Shown: positions 1 through 10,198 of the stretch, piece by piece
How positions within the stretch are numbered: position 1 is the stretch's first letter
Layout: the number at the start of each line of letters is the position of its first letter
Assembly (NCBI RefSeq): GCF_018860365.1
Contig: NZ_JAHKPO010000022.1
Coordinates: 1 to 64,000, forward strand
DNA length: 64,000 nt
Direction of reading: 5' to 3'
Source: Arenibacter algicola
GTDB taxonomy: Bacteria > Bacteroidota > Bacteroidia > Flavobacteriales > Flavobacteriaceae
Notes under the pieces: generated by a model
What the model saw: the letters and a program-made list of their open reading frames with translations, nothing else
Databases searched by the model: none
What the model was told of the DNA's origin: nothing
Made by a program: the position numbers and the translations under genes

Positions 1-18
1 GTCCGCCTTTTTGCGGAC
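1..18. terminator. GC-rich hairpin at window edge
   Basis: A perfect 6-bp inverted repeat (GTCCGC / GCGGAC) encloses a T-rich loop. It may be the terminator of a gene lying left of the window. There is no T-run after the stem, so a plain repeat is equally possible. Confidence 0.35.
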
Positions 19-86
19 CTTATTGTAGGTCTAGGCCAGGATTTGGAAGTGAAACCAATAAGGTTCGGACACCTGCATGGAAATTA

Positions 87-119
87 AAACCTACAAGGTT
101 TTGGAAACCTTGCAGGTTT
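87..119. repeat. Palindromic intergenic element
   Basis: Two 15-base arms (87-101 and 105-119) form an almost perfect inverted repeat around a 3-base loop, with one mismatch (CCTACAAGG against CCTTGCAGG). Palindromes with this CCTACAAGG core recur between genes in many Bacteroidota genomes. It sits 69 bases before the first permease gene, so a role in its leader is possible but not shown. Confidence 0.5.
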
Positions 120-187
120 ATAAGAGAAAGGAGTTTATTCATCAATGAAATAAGTGTAGAACTTATTTCTCATCAAAAACACTAATC

Positions 188-2620
188 ATGTTTAAAAATC
201 ACATCAAAATAGCTTGGAGAAGTCTTAAAAGACAGCCCTTTTTTACCTTCCTGAATACTTTCGGTCTGGCCATTGGAATGGCCGGTGGCTTGCTCATATC
301 GCTATACATCTATGATGAGATGAATTTTGATACGATGTTCAAAGATGCCGACCGCATTTATAGAATTAATACGGATACAAAATTTGGGGGTACGGAGAGC
401 AAATCCGCGGAAGTTTCAGCTCCGATGGCGGCTGCCATGGAGAACGATTTTTCACAGGTGGAACTCACAACTAGATTTAGGAATTTGGGCAGTATGCTCC
501 TTAGAAAGAGTGATGCGGAAGCAAACGTAAAAGAACAAGGTTCAACCTTTGTAGATGCTACTTTTTTTGAGATGTTTGGTCTGGATCTATTGGAAGGGGA
601 TGTGAAAACCGCCCTAAAAGAACCCAATACCTTAGTCCTGACCAGATCGGCAGCCCTAAAGCATTTTGGATTAAAAGACGCTCTAGGTCAACAGTTATTG
701 TTGAACAATACCGATACCTATACCGTCACCGGAGTAATAGAGGATATGCCAGAGCGGTCATTCCTTAGAAATCATAGCGTTTTTATGGCCATGGCGGGGA
801 GTGAAGAGGCTAAAAACCAGGAATGGACAAGTCATAATTTCTTTACCTTTATTAAGCTGATACCCGGTGCAGATATTGCCGATTTTCAGGAGCCCTTACA
901 GTCCATGCTAGGCACATACATAATGCCTTATGTACAGACATTTTTGCCTGGGGCAACAGAAGAACAGTTGGCCGCCTCCGGAAATTATCTGTACTATAGC
1001 ACAATAGCCTTGAAGGATATTCATCTGTATTCCAACAAAGACCATGAACTTAGCTCAAATAGTAGTATTCAAAATGTCTATATTCTTTCATTTATAGGCT
1101 TGTTCCTGATCTTATTGGCCAGTGTTAATTTTATGAACCTATCCACGGCACAGTCCCTTAAAAGGGCAAAAGAAGTAGGTATTCGCAAAACATTGGGGTC
1201 GGACAAATCTGCCTTGATACGACAATTTTTGACGGAATCAGGTTTAATTTCCTTCATCTCATTATTGTTTGCCTTGGTAATAGCAATTATGGCTACACCT
1301 TACTTTAATGCCCTATCTGGCAAGTCCATTTCCATACCATTTACCGATCCATTTTTTTGGATGGCCTTATTTATTGGGTCAACAGTTCTGGCTCTTTTTT
1401 CAGGAATGTATCCTGCATTTTTTATGTCCCGTTTTGTGCCTGTTAAAGTGCTTAAAGGGGCTGGAACAACTAGTACAGGGGGTGGGAATATTAGAAGTTT
1501 CCTAGTGGTATTCCAATTTGCTATTTCAGTGTTTTTAATTGTAAGCACTTTGGTGGTTTTTATGCAATTGAAGTTTATTCAAAATAAAGATCTGGGATTT
1601 ACAAAAGATCAGGTTTTAATTGTAGATGATGTTTATACATTGGGAGACAAAGCCACGGCGTTTAAGGAGGAAGTGGAACAACTGGGCCGAGTGGAAAGCG
1701 CAACATTGAGCAGCTTTTTACCAACACCTTCCAGCCGCAACAATACTTCCTTTTTTAAAGAAGGCGGGGCAACAGCAGAGAACTCCATCAACATGCAGAT
1801 ATGGAATGTAGATGACAATTACATTCCCACTTTAAATATGGAGATTTTGGAGGGTAGGAATTTTGATAGGCAGTTTGGTACCGACTCTACAGCAATGCTT
1901 ATCAACGAATCCGCAGTGGCCATTTTGGGCGTACAACCCAAAGATGCTTTGGGTATGCGAATTATCCGCAATTTTGAAGATGGAACTTCCAATTATTTTA
2001 CCATTATCGGTGTCATAAAAAATTTTAATTACGAGTCGCTACGGGAAGATATTGGCGCATTGAGTATGACCTTGGGCAGGTCTACAGGTTCCATGGCCAT
2101 AAAATTGGAGGCAGGGGATTTTTCAAACTCCATTGCAAGTGTTGGAGGGGTATGGAATAAAATAGCTCCGGGGCAACCTTTCGCTTATCGGTTTATGGAG
2201 GACTCCTTTAATACCACTTATGAAGCCGAACAGCAATTAGGGCGCATTTTCGTGACCTTTACCATACTGTCCATCTTAATCGCTTGCCTTGGATTATTTG
2301 GACTAGCGGCCTTCAATGCCCAAAAACGAACCAAGGAGATTGGTATACGAAAAGTATTGGGGGCAAGTGTTGGCCAAATAAGCTATCGCCTTACGACCGA
2401 CTTTTTAAAAATGGTAGGGGTTGCAATACTTATTTCGTTGCCCGTTGGTTGGTACCTAATGAACAAGTGGCTCGAAGATTTTACCTATCGGATAGAAATA
2501 GAATGGTGGGTGTTCGCCTTGGCGGCATTCTTGGCAATAGGGATAGCAATACTTACTGTAAGCTATCAAAGTATTAAGGCGGCTATAGTGAATCCTGTAA
2601 AAAGTTTACGAACGGAATAG
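188..2620 (+). CDS. FtsX/MacB-family ABC transporter permease (paralogue 1)
   Basis: This 810-residue inner-membrane permease is the first of four paralogues. A membrane segment near residues 22-44 precedes a periplasmic MacB-type domain of about 230 residues. A first FtsX block follows, with the coupling motif KEVGIRK near 329, then a second periplasmic domain and a second FtsX block with KEIGIRKVLGA near 715. The protein ends in NPVKSLRTE, a tail shared by all four copies. Duplicated FtsX blocks are typical of the long Bacteroidota members of this family. MacB/LolCDE relatives use ATP hydrolysis in the cytoplasm to drive movements of the periplasmic part rather than classical transport. The substrate is unknown. 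The gene probably shares the ATPase encoded at 10199. The ATG start gives a normal family N-terminus (MFKNHIKIAWRSL). Confidence 0.93.
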   Translation: MFKNHIKIAWRSLKRQPFFTFLNTFGLAIGMAGGLLISLYIYDEMNFDTMFKDADRIYRINTDTKFGGTESKSAEVSAPMAAAMENDFSQVELTTRFRNLGSMLLRKSDAEANVKEQGSTFVDATFFEMFGLDLLEGDVKTALKEPNTLVLTRSAALKHFGLKDALGQQLLLNNTDTYTVTGVIEDMPERSFLRNHSVFMAMAGSEEAKNQEWTSHNFFTFIKLIPGADIADFQEPLQSMLGTYIMPYVQTFLPGATEEQLAASGNYLYYSTIALKDIHLYSNKDHELSSNSSIQNVYILSFIGLFLILLASVNFMNLSTAQSLKRAKEVGIRKTLGSDKSALIRQFLTESGLISFISLLFALVIAIMATPYFNALSGKSISIPFTDPFFWMALFIGSTVLALFSGMYPAFFMSRFVPVKVLKGAGTTSTGGGNIRSFLVVFQFAISVFLIVSTLVVFMQLKFIQNKDLGFTKDQVLIVDDVYTLGDKATAFKEEVEQLGRVESATLSSFLPTPSSRNNTSFFKEGGATAENSINMQIWNVDDNYIPTLNMEILEGRNFDRQFGTDSTAMLINESAVAILGVQPKDALGMRIIRNFEDGTSNYFTIIGVIKNFNYESLREDIGALSMTLGRSTGSMAIKLEAGDFSNSIASVGGVWNKIAPGQPFAYRFMEDSFNTTYEAEQQLGRIFVTFTILSILIACLGLFGLAAFNAQKRTKEIGIRKVLGASVGQISYRLTTDFLKMVGVAILISLPVGWYLMNKWLEDFTYRIEIEWWVFALAAFLAIGIAILTVSYQSIKAAIVNPVKSLRTE

Positions 2621-2695
2621 TTGAGTGAACAGTGAGCAGTGGATAGTTAGGAATTAAAACGCATATCATCAATCAAATCAAAAAACGAATAAACC
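2621..2695 (+). repeat. Spacer with simple AGTGAACAGTGAGC-type repeat and shared leader box
   Basis: The spacer starts with a degenerate gtgaacagtgagcagtg tract. It then carries gttaggaattaaaacgcat followed by atcatcaat (2646-2673). Nearly the same block occurs before paralogue 4 (7681-7707), so the spacer was probably copied together with the permease genes. Confidence 0.6.
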
Positions 2696-5098
2696 ATGAT
2701 TAAGAACTTTTTCAAAATCGCTTGGCGGAATCTTTGGAACAATAAGGGATATACTGCCATTAATGTAGGCGGATTGGCGTTGGGTATGGCCGTAACGCTC
2801 ATCATAGGTCTTTGGATCCAGGATGAAATATCCCACAATGGTTATTTCTCCAAAAAGGATAAATTGGCACAAGTATTTCAGTCGCAAACTTTCAATGAAA
2901 CCACAGGTACGGGGCCAGCTATACCCAGACCTTTGGAAAGGGCTTTAAGAGATGGTTATGCAGATAACTTCAAACATCTGGTTATGTCTTCCTGGAACAT
3001 ATCAAGATATTTAAAGTACAAGGACAAGAGCATTTCTAAAACGGGTAATTTTATGCAGTCTGAAGCTCCTGAAATGTTGGACCTAAAAATTTTAAAAGGG
3101 GAAAAAGACGGCTTACGGGAGTTGAATTCCGTAATGCTGTCCGAATCGGTCGCCTATGCACTTTTTGGGGAAGAGGAACCTATTGGTAAGACCTTACAGG
3201 TCAACAACCAATATGATGTAACGGTGAGTGCGGTATATGAGGATATTCCCTTTAATAATTCATTTCATGATGTCGAATTCTTAATGCCTTGGGACAAATT
3301 GATCGCGACCCAAGAATGGATGAAAAATGCTATCGACAATTGGGGGAACAACTCCTTTCAAATGTTCGTTCAGATTGCCGATAACATCACAATGGAAAAA
3401 GTTACCGAGGCTATTATAAATGTAAAAAAGGATCTGAATGAAGATACGGCAGAATTCAATCCACAAATATTTCTATTTCCCATGAAAGATTGGTACCTAC
3501 GGGGCAATTTCGAAAACGGAAGGCAATCCGGGGGCAGAATAAAATATGTATGGCTCTTCGGAATAATTGGGGTGTTCGTATTGCTTTTGGCCTGTATAAA
3601 TTTTATGAACTTGAGTACGGCCAGATCTGAAAAAAGAGCCAAAGAAGTTGGAATCCGAAAATCCATCGGATCTCAGAGAAATCATTTAATCAATCAATTT
3701 TTGTGTGAATCATTTTTGGTGGTATTGTTTGCCTTTTTTATGGCTGTGGTAATAGTGATTATGTCCTTAAACGGATTTAATGATCTTTCCAAAAAGGAAA
3801 TTTCCTTTCCATGGACCAATGGAATTTTTTGGATCAGCTCTTTAGCATTTATTTTATTTACGGCCTTGTTGGCAGGTAGTTATCCTGCATTGTATTTATC
3901 CTCTTTTAAACCTGTTGATGTTTTAAAGGGGACGTTTAAATCTGGCAGGTATGCAGGGTTGCCCAGGAAAATCCTGGTGGTTCTACAATTTACGGTTTCG
4001 GTGGCTTTCATTATAGGTACCGTAATCGTTATGCAACAGATCAACCATGCAAAAAACCGCCCTGTTGGTTATAATAAGGAAGGACTTATTCAAATACCAA
4101 CATTCAGTCAAGATTTTGAAGGTAAATACGATTTAATGCGAAGCGAATTTTTAAATTCAGCTGCCGTAATTGAAATGTCGGCGTCCAGCAGTCCAACTAC
4201 GCGGATTTGGTCCAACCGTAGTGGCTTTGATTGGGAAGGCAAGCCGGAGGGTTTTCAGGAAGATTTGGCATGGACTGAAGTGACTCCCGAATACGTTAAG
4301 TCTTTGGGTATGAAAATTGTTGAAGGCCGTGATTTTTCAAGGGAATTCGCTACCGATTCCAACGCTGTGTTGATCAACAGGACGGCAGTGAAATATATGG
4401 GGATCAAGGATCCCATTGGCAAGTTTTTAAAAGACAATGACGAAGAAGAAGACCCGGGTCCACCTTTGAAAATTATTGGAGTAGTCGAAGATATGATTAC
4501 GGAATCTCCTTACGAGCCAGTTAAGCAAGGGCTTTATGTTTTTGACAAACATGGCAATTCTAGCTATTATAACTTACGTCTAAATCCTAACCAAAGTGCG
4601 AGTCAGAATATAGCCATTATAGAAAGGGTATTTAAAGAACATTTTCCGGATCTTCCTTTTGAGTATGATTTTGTAGATGATGAATACGGGAAAAAATTTG
4701 CCTCGGAGGAACGGATTGGGACACTTTCCGGAGTTTTCACGGCCTTGGCAATTTTGATCAGCTGTCTTGGTTTATTTGGGCTAACCTCTTTTGTGGCCGA
4801 GCAGCGCACCAAAGAAATCGGGGTACGAAAAGTGTTGGGGGCCACTGTATTCAACGTTTGGAGTATGCTTTCAAAGGATTTTCTGAAACTGGTCACTATC
4901 TCTTGTTTTATTGCGGTGCCCATTGCCTACTATGTGATGAACGGATGGTTACAGGATTATCCCTATCACATGCTCCTTGAATGGTGGATTTTCGCCCTAG
5001 CGGTTTTCGGTGCCATGACAGTGACGGTTATTACGGTAAGTTTTCAAGCTATCAAGGCAGCGAATTCGAATCCGGTAAAGAGTTTGCGAACAGAGTGA
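2696..5098 (+). CDS. FtsX/MacB-family ABC transporter permease (paralogue 2)
   Basis: This is an 800-residue double-FtsX permease with the same plan as its neighbour: a membrane helix near 20-42, a periplasmic domain, FtsX block 1 (KEVGIRKSIGS near 316), a second periplasmic domain, and FtsX block 2 (KEIGVRKVLGA near 705). It also ends in NPVKSLRTE. The periplasmic domains differ clearly from paralogue 1, which suggests old duplication followed by divergence rather than a recent copy. A stretch near residue 583 is rich in Asp and Glu (DNDEEEDPG) and has no match in the other three. It is co-directional with the other permeases. The 75-bp spacer before it leaves open whether it has its own promoter. 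Confidence 0.92.
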   Translation: MIKNFFKIAWRNLWNNKGYTAINVGGLALGMAVTLIIGLWIQDEISHNGYFSKKDKLAQVFQSQTFNETTGTGPAIPRPLERALRDGYADNFKHLVMSSWNISRYLKYKDKSISKTGNFMQSEAPEMLDLKILKGEKDGLRELNSVMLSESVAYALFGEEEPIGKTLQVNNQYDVTVSAVYEDIPFNNSFHDVEFLMPWDKLIATQEWMKNAIDNWGNNSFQMFVQIADNITMEKVTEAIINVKKDLNEDTAEFNPQIFLFPMKDWYLRGNFENGRQSGGRIKYVWLFGIIGVFVLLLACINFMNLSTARSEKRAKEVGIRKSIGSQRNHLINQFLCESFLVVLFAFFMAVVIVIMSLNGFNDLSKKEISFPWTNGIFWISSLAFILFTALLAGSYPALYLSSFKPVDVLKGTFKSGRYAGLPRKILVVLQFTVSVAFIIGTVIVMQQINHAKNRPVGYNKEGLIQIPTFSQDFEGKYDLMRSEFLNSAAVIEMSASSSPTTRIWSNRSGFDWEGKPEGFQEDLAWTEVTPEYVKSLGMKIVEGRDFSREFATDSNAVLINRTAVKYMGIKDPIGKFLKDNDEEEDPGPPLKIIGVVEDMITESPYEPVKQGLYVFDKHGNSSYYNLRLNPNQSASQNIAIIERVFKEHFPDLPFEYDFVDDEYGKKFASEERIGTLSGVFTALAILISCLGLFGLTSFVAEQRTKEIGVRKVLGATVFNVWSMLSKDFLKLVTISCFIAVPIAYYVMNGWLQDYPYHMLLEWWIFALAVFGAMTVTVITVSFQAIKAANSNPVKSLRTE

Positions 5099-5245
5099 AA
5101 AAGTGAAAAGTAGGCAGTAAACAGTGAACATTAACGTAGAACAAAGAAGAACTATCAATGTGCAATAATTACGAAAGACAATAAAATTTAAATCAAATAT
5201 CAACCCAGTTTCACGCCTAAGCTGGGAGGACTAAAAACGAGATTC

Positions 5246-7606
5246 ATGTTAAAAAACCATATTAAAATTGCATTTCGAAGTTTAGCAAAAAGAAAGGCCT
5301 TTGCACTGATCAATATTGTGGGACTTTCCTTAGGGCTATGGTGTACTTTATTGATCGCCCTGTGGATTTCCGACGAGTTGGATAAAGACGCATTTCACAT
5401 AAAGGGTAACCAAATTAGTCAGGTAATGACCAATGTTGGCTCCGATGATGGATCTATCAGCACATGGGACGGTACCGGATATCCAGTCGCAGAGACTTTG
5501 ATGGATCAACTCCCCGAGATAGAGACTGCTGTACGTAGAACAGGGCCAAGAGGGGGACTCTTAAAAATTGGGGAGAAGTCAATTGAAGCACAACTAATTG
5601 GAACCGATATCGGATTTTTCGAACTATTTAGTTTTCCCTTGAAAGAAGGAGAACCCAAAACCTGCTTAAAAGACCTAAAAAGTATCGTTCTATCTGAAGA
5701 AATGGTTACTATGTATTTTCCAGATGGGGAAGCTATGGGAAAAACAGTAGATCTAATGCTTTCCGAAATTTCCGAGCCCTATCTGGTTACAGGGATATTC
5801 AAGAAAATTCCGCGGCAATCCACTTTAAAATTCGATGCAGTTGTGCCGGTGGACAATTTCTTGCCGATGAACAATAAAAGTTGGGGCAATACATGGGTGA
5901 AGACTTATGTACTGCATGGAGAAGGGGCGGACCTTGATCTCCTGGGGAAAAAGTTGCAACATCTTCCTGAAGAAATGGGAGACGATAAATGGCGAACACT
6001 CTCATTACAACCCCTTAATGACCGATACCTTTATTCGAAATTTGAAAATGGTCAACCCATTGGTGGTCCAATTGATGATATTATTCTCTTTGCCATCATT
6101 GCCATTTTCACTTTACTCATTGCCTGTTTTAATTTTATAAACCTCACTACGGCCTTGGCCGTTAAGCGTTCCAAGGAGGTAGGGGTCAAAAAAGTCCTTG
6201 GCGCAGGGAGGGGCTCATTACTAGTACAATTTTTCACGGAATCGGCAGTTCAAGTGGGCATCTCCGTTGTGTTCGCAGTTTTGTTGGCGGCAGTTTCCAT
6301 GCCTATGTTCAATGCAATTACTGAAAAGGAATTGATAATCGACTTTTCGGACGGTCAAATCTATGGCATTTTAGTGCTTATTTCATTGGCCACAATATTG
6401 TTTTCAGGGCTCTATCCTGCTTTTTCACTATCTTCTGTCAACGGGATAAATGCCCTGAACGAAAAACTAAAGGGTAATAAAGGCGAAAATTTTTTAAGGA
6501 AAGGCCTTGTCGTATTCCAGTTCTTTCTCTGCATGCTTATGATTACGGGAACCATGGTGATCTACCTGCAGCTTCAATATATAAAGAATAGAAATCTAGG
6601 CTTGGATAAGGAGAACATTGTTTATATGCCGATGAACCATGAAACGTATTTAAAATCAAAGACATTTAAGGCCGAGTTGGCAAATTTTTCGGGAATTAAA
6701 GAACTGAGTTCTGCTAGTAGTAATTTTATTGATTCTTGGGGTACCACCTCCGATCCGGTTTGGGAAGCACAGAGTCCTGATGATGGGCAACAATGGTTTA
6801 CCATCCTTACAACCGATTTTGGCCTTATGGAAATGCTGAACATTCCTATTAAGGAGGGCCGGAGTTTTTCTCCTGAATATGCCACTGATACTTTGAATTA
6901 TTTGGTCAATGAGGAAGCGGTAAAAGCCATGGGGATGAAAGATGCAATTGGGAAATCATTAAGTTTTTGGGGTGATGAAGGCGGGAAAATTGTTGGGGTG
7001 GTCAAGAACTTTCACTTTACCTCCCTGCATAACCCTATACAACCAATGATTATTCGTTGTAGGCCCGCAGAACCTGACCTTGTGTATATAAAAACCATGC
7101 CCGGGAGAACCAAGGAGGCCATCGCCCATATGGAAAAAGTACACGCCCAATTTAGTAGCTTACCATTTGCCTATCATTTCTTGGATGAAACTATTGGGAA
7201 TGGATACAAACAAGAGCAAAAAACACAGCAATTAGTAGGTGCCTTTACAGCCTTGGCCATCTTTATTTCCTGTATAGGTCTATTTGGACTGGTAGCTTTC
7301 ATGGCCAATCAGCGGGTCAAGGAAATTGCCGTTAGAAAAGTATTGGGAGCAAGTGTTTTTGGGCTGTTTAACCTGCTTTCAAAAGATTTTTTAAAGCTTG
7401 TAGGCATAGCCCTTTTAATTGCTGTTCCCGTTGCCTGGTATTATATGAATGAATGGATACAAGGCTTTGCCTATCATATGGCCATTAATTGGTGGCTGTT
7501 TGCTTTGGGGGGAATAATGCTATTGGGAGTAGCGCTAATAACAGTAAGTTATGAGACTATCAGGGCCGTTAGAACAGATCCTGCCAAAAGTTTAAGAACG
7601 GAGTGA
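5246..7606 (+). CDS. FtsX/MacB-family ABC transporter permease (paralogue 3)
   Basis: This is a 786-residue double-FtsX permease and the shortest of the four. The first coupling motif is KEVGVKKVLGA near residue 310 and the second is KEIAVRKVLGA near 692. The second block is therefore changed from KEIGxRK to KEIAVRK. The C-terminus is DPAKSLRTE. A 147-bp spacer precedes it, starting with an aaaagtaggcagtaaacagtgaac repeat relic. A purine-rich stretch (gctgggaggac) lies about 20 bases before the ATG. Function should parallel its neighbours: an inner-membrane mechanotransmission-type ABC component of unknown cargo. Confidence 0.92.
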   Translation: MLKNHIKIAFRSLAKRKAFALINIVGLSLGLWCTLLIALWISDELDKDAFHIKGNQISQVMTNVGSDDGSISTWDGTGYPVAETLMDQLPEIETAVRRTGPRGGLLKIGEKSIEAQLIGTDIGFFELFSFPLKEGEPKTCLKDLKSIVLSEEMVTMYFPDGEAMGKTVDLMLSEISEPYLVTGIFKKIPRQSTLKFDAVVPVDNFLPMNNKSWGNTWVKTYVLHGEGADLDLLGKKLQHLPEEMGDDKWRTLSLQPLNDRYLYSKFENGQPIGGPIDDIILFAIIAIFTLLIACFNFINLTTALAVKRSKEVGVKKVLGAGRGSLLVQFFTESAVQVGISVVFAVLLAAVSMPMFNAITEKELIIDFSDGQIYGILVLISLATILFSGLYPAFSLSSVNGINALNEKLKGNKGENFLRKGLVVFQFFLCMLMITGTMVIYLQLQYIKNRNLGLDKENIVYMPMNHETYLKSKTFKAELANFSGIKELSSASSNFIDSWGTTSDPVWEAQSPDDGQQWFTILTTDFGLMEMLNIPIKEGRSFSPEYATDTLNYLVNEEAVKAMGMKDAIGKSLSFWGDEGGKIVGVVKNFHFTSLHNPIQPMIIRCRPAEPDLVYIKTMPGRTKEAIAHMEKVHAQFSSLPFAYHFLDETIGNGYKQEQKTQQLVGAFTALAIFISCIGLFGLVAFMANQRVKEIAVRKVLGASVFGLFNLLSKDFLKLVGIALLIAVPVAWYYMNEWIQGFAYHMAINWWLFALGGIMLLGVALITVSYETIRAVRTDPAKSLRTE

Positions 7607-7728
7607 TTAAGTAAACAGTAAGCAGTTGCCAGTGAGCAGTGAACAATGGGCAATTAACAATGAATTGGGAGCGGTGTATGGTTAGGAGTTAAATCGCATA
7701 TCATCAATTAAAACAAAACACGAGAATC
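7607..7728 (+). repeat. Spacer with AGTGAGCAGTGAACA-type repeats and shared leader box
   Basis: Several imperfect units of cagtgagcagtgaacaatg follow the stop codon of paralogue 3. A block almost identical to 2646-2673 (gttaggagttaaatcgcat then atcatcaat, 7681-7707) follows about 20 bases before the next ATG. Simple repeats of this kind are frequent between flavobacterial genes. Confidence 0.6.
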
Positions 7729-10146
7729 ATGTTTAAAAACTATCTAAAAATCGCTTGGCGGAGTATCAAAAAAGACAAACTCTTTACGGTAATAAAGATT
7801 GGCGGCTTTGCCATGGGTATTGCAGCCTGCCTTTTAATAGCCTTGTTCATTGGTGATGAACTCAGCTATGACCAACAGTACAAAAACAAAGATCGTATCT
7901 ATCGAGTTGTTTTACAGGGTTTTATGGACGGTGAAATTAGAAAGAGCGTTCATTTTCAATTGCCTTTTGCAGATGCCCTACAATCCGATTTTCCAGAAAT
8001 ACAAAAGACTGGGAAAATAAATATGAGCGAACTTTTTGGCGCCGGGAAAAGAGGTTTAAGATTGGCTGGCGAATCCCAAAACAATTTTGAGGACGGATTT
8101 GTTTTTGCCAACCAGAACATTCTCGAAATTCTCGAGATTTCCTTGGAACAGGGAAACACCAATGAGGCCTTGTTACAACCCGGGAATATCGTGATTTCCA
8201 AATCCAAGGCAGATAAATATTTCCCTCATGGGGAGGCCTTGAGCAAGACCATTGTTTTGGACAATAATACCTCAAAGCCCTATACCATTACCGGGGTAAT
8301 GCCAGATTTCCCCAAGAATTCCCACCTACAGTTTAATTTTCTGTTACCTATAGAGGATACCAACATGAGTTGGACCAACCAGAACTATTTTACATATGTT
8401 TTAGTGGATGAGAATACGGATATTCCAGCCTTGGAGAAAAAAATGTTTTCTATTATGGAAAATTATGTAATCCCCGCCCAAATGGCTCGTGGCCGTGCTC
8501 CGGATTTTATTGAAATTCTGAAGACGATAGAATATAAATTACAGCCTATAGGGGATATTCATTTAAGATCGGATCTTGCAATGGGTGATGGTCTAAAACA
8601 TGGCGATATTCGTTTTGTTTGGCTCTTTGGAGCCATTGCAGGGTTTGTTTTATTGCTGGCCTGTATCAATTTCATCAACCTTTCTACCGCCAAATCGGCC
8701 AATAGGGCCAAAGAAGTTGGTTTACGCAAAACAGTGGGAGCGTTTAAGAGTAATTTGGTTGCGCAATTTCTTACCGAATCGGTGTTGTTCAGTATAATCT
8801 CTTTTATGTTGGGGCTTATGCTGGCCTGGGCCTTGTTGCCTGCCTTTAATTCCATTGCAGCAAAATCTATTTTATTTCCCAGGGAGGTGTGGTGGTTTGT
8901 ACCGCTTATGGTAGCTTCTGCGCTGTTTATCGGAATCTTGGCGGGAATGTACCCTGCATTTTATCTCTCTGCCTTTAGACCTGTAAGTGTGCTGAAAGGG
9001 AGCATTAGTGTAGGTAGTAAAAGCGGGAAGCTGAGGAGTGGGCTGGTAGTGTTTCAGTTTGCCACATCGGTAATCCTGATTATCGGGACACTGATCATTT
9101 ACAAGCAAATGGATTATATACAGCACAAAGAATTGGGTTATAACAAGGAGCAGGTGGTTGTTTTGGAAGGGGCCAATATCCTAGGAAACAAATCGGAGAG
9201 TTTTAAGGAACAACTCTTACAGCTTCAGCAGGTACAAACAGTAACAAAAAGTGATTATTTGCCGATAGAGGGCGCCAAAAGAAACGGAAATACCTTTAAA
9301 AAGACGGGGGAGGGTATTGAGGACCGTGGGGTTCCTGCACAGATTTGGCGCGTGGATTATGATTATATAAAAACTTTGGGAATTAAAGTCAAGGAGGGCC
9401 GTGATTTTTCACGGGAATTTGCCTCTGACTCCGTGAATTCGATGATTATCAATGATCAAATGGCCCATGAATTGGGTTATGAAAATCCCATTGGAAAACA
9501 GATAAATAACGGAATGGATTGGACGATTGTAGGGGTCGTAAAGGACTTTCATTTTAAATCCTTGAAAGAAGATATAGCCCCGCTTAGCCTGGTAATTGCC
9601 AATAATGATAGTGGTGCTATTTCAGTAAAGCTCAAGCCGGACAATTTTGGGGAGTCCTTGGCCTCTATTGAAGCAATTTGGAATAAAAATGTTCCCAATC
9701 AAGTTTTTTCTTATTCCTTTTTAGATCAACAATTCACCCAAATGCACGAAGATGTGGAACGCATGGGGAAAATATTCAACAGCTTTGCCTTGTTCGCAAT
9801 TCTAGTGGCCTGTTTAGGTTTGTTTGCCCTTTCTGCCTTTATGGTGGAACAACGCAAAAAGGAAATTAGTATTCGATTGGTTTTGGGGGCTCCTTTTGAA
9901 AGTATCTATAAACTATTGACCCTGGATTTTCTAAAATTGATTCTTTTGGCCATACTTATAGCGATACCCATAGGATGGTATATGATGAACCGATGGTTGG
10001 AGGATTTTGCCTATAAAATTAATATTGGATGGGAAATATTCTTTGTCGCTGGCGGAATAGCTTTGATTATTGCCGTGGTGACAATTAGTTATCAGTCCAT
10101 TGGGGCTGCGCTGACCAAACCCTTAAAAAGTTTACGGACGGAGTGA
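7729..10146 (+). CDS. FtsX/MacB-family ABC transporter permease (paralogue 4)
   Basis: This 805-residue double-FtsX permease is the last of the set and lies 52 bp before the ATPase gene. Coupling motifs are KEVGLRKTVGA near residue 327 and KEISIRLVLGA near 710. The second motif has lost the usual RK pair (RL instead). The C-terminus is KPLKSLRTE. Its closeness to the ATPase gene makes it the most likely direct partner of that subunit. The other three may form alternative complexes with it. The leader shares a box with paralogue 2. The ATG start is supported by the family N-terminus MFKNYLKIAWRS. Confidence 0.92.
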   Translation: MFKNYLKIAWRSIKKDKLFTVIKIGGFAMGIAACLLIALFIGDELSYDQQYKNKDRIYRVVLQGFMDGEIRKSVHFQLPFADALQSDFPEIQKTGKINMSELFGAGKRGLRLAGESQNNFEDGFVFANQNILEILEISLEQGNTNEALLQPGNIVISKSKADKYFPHGEALSKTIVLDNNTSKPYTITGVMPDFPKNSHLQFNFLLPIEDTNMSWTNQNYFTYVLVDENTDIPALEKKMFSIMENYVIPAQMARGRAPDFIEILKTIEYKLQPIGDIHLRSDLAMGDGLKHGDIRFVWLFGAIAGFVLLLACINFINLSTAKSANRAKEVGLRKTVGAFKSNLVAQFLTESVLFSIISFMLGLMLAWALLPAFNSIAAKSILFPREVWWFVPLMVASALFIGILAGMYPAFYLSAFRPVSVLKGSISVGSKSGKLRSGLVVFQFATSVILIIGTLIIYKQMDYIQHKELGYNKEQVVVLEGANILGNKSESFKEQLLQLQQVQTVTKSDYLPIEGAKRNGNTFKKTGEGIEDRGVPAQIWRVDYDYIKTLGIKVKEGRDFSREFASDSVNSMIINDQMAHELGYENPIGKQINNGMDWTIVGVVKDFHFKSLKEDIAPLSLVIANNDSGAISVKLKPDNFGESLASIEAIWNKNVPNQVFSYSFLDQQFTQMHEDVERMGKIFNSFALFAILVACLGLFALSAFMVEQRKKEISIRLVLGAPFESIYKLLTLDFLKLILLAILIAIPIGWYMMNRWLEDFAYKINIGWEIFFVAGGIALIIAVVTISYQSIGAALTKPLKSLRTE

Positions 10147-10198
10147 ACAATACAGAGCAGGGGTTAAGGGGGGAGACATCAACTAAATAAAATACATT

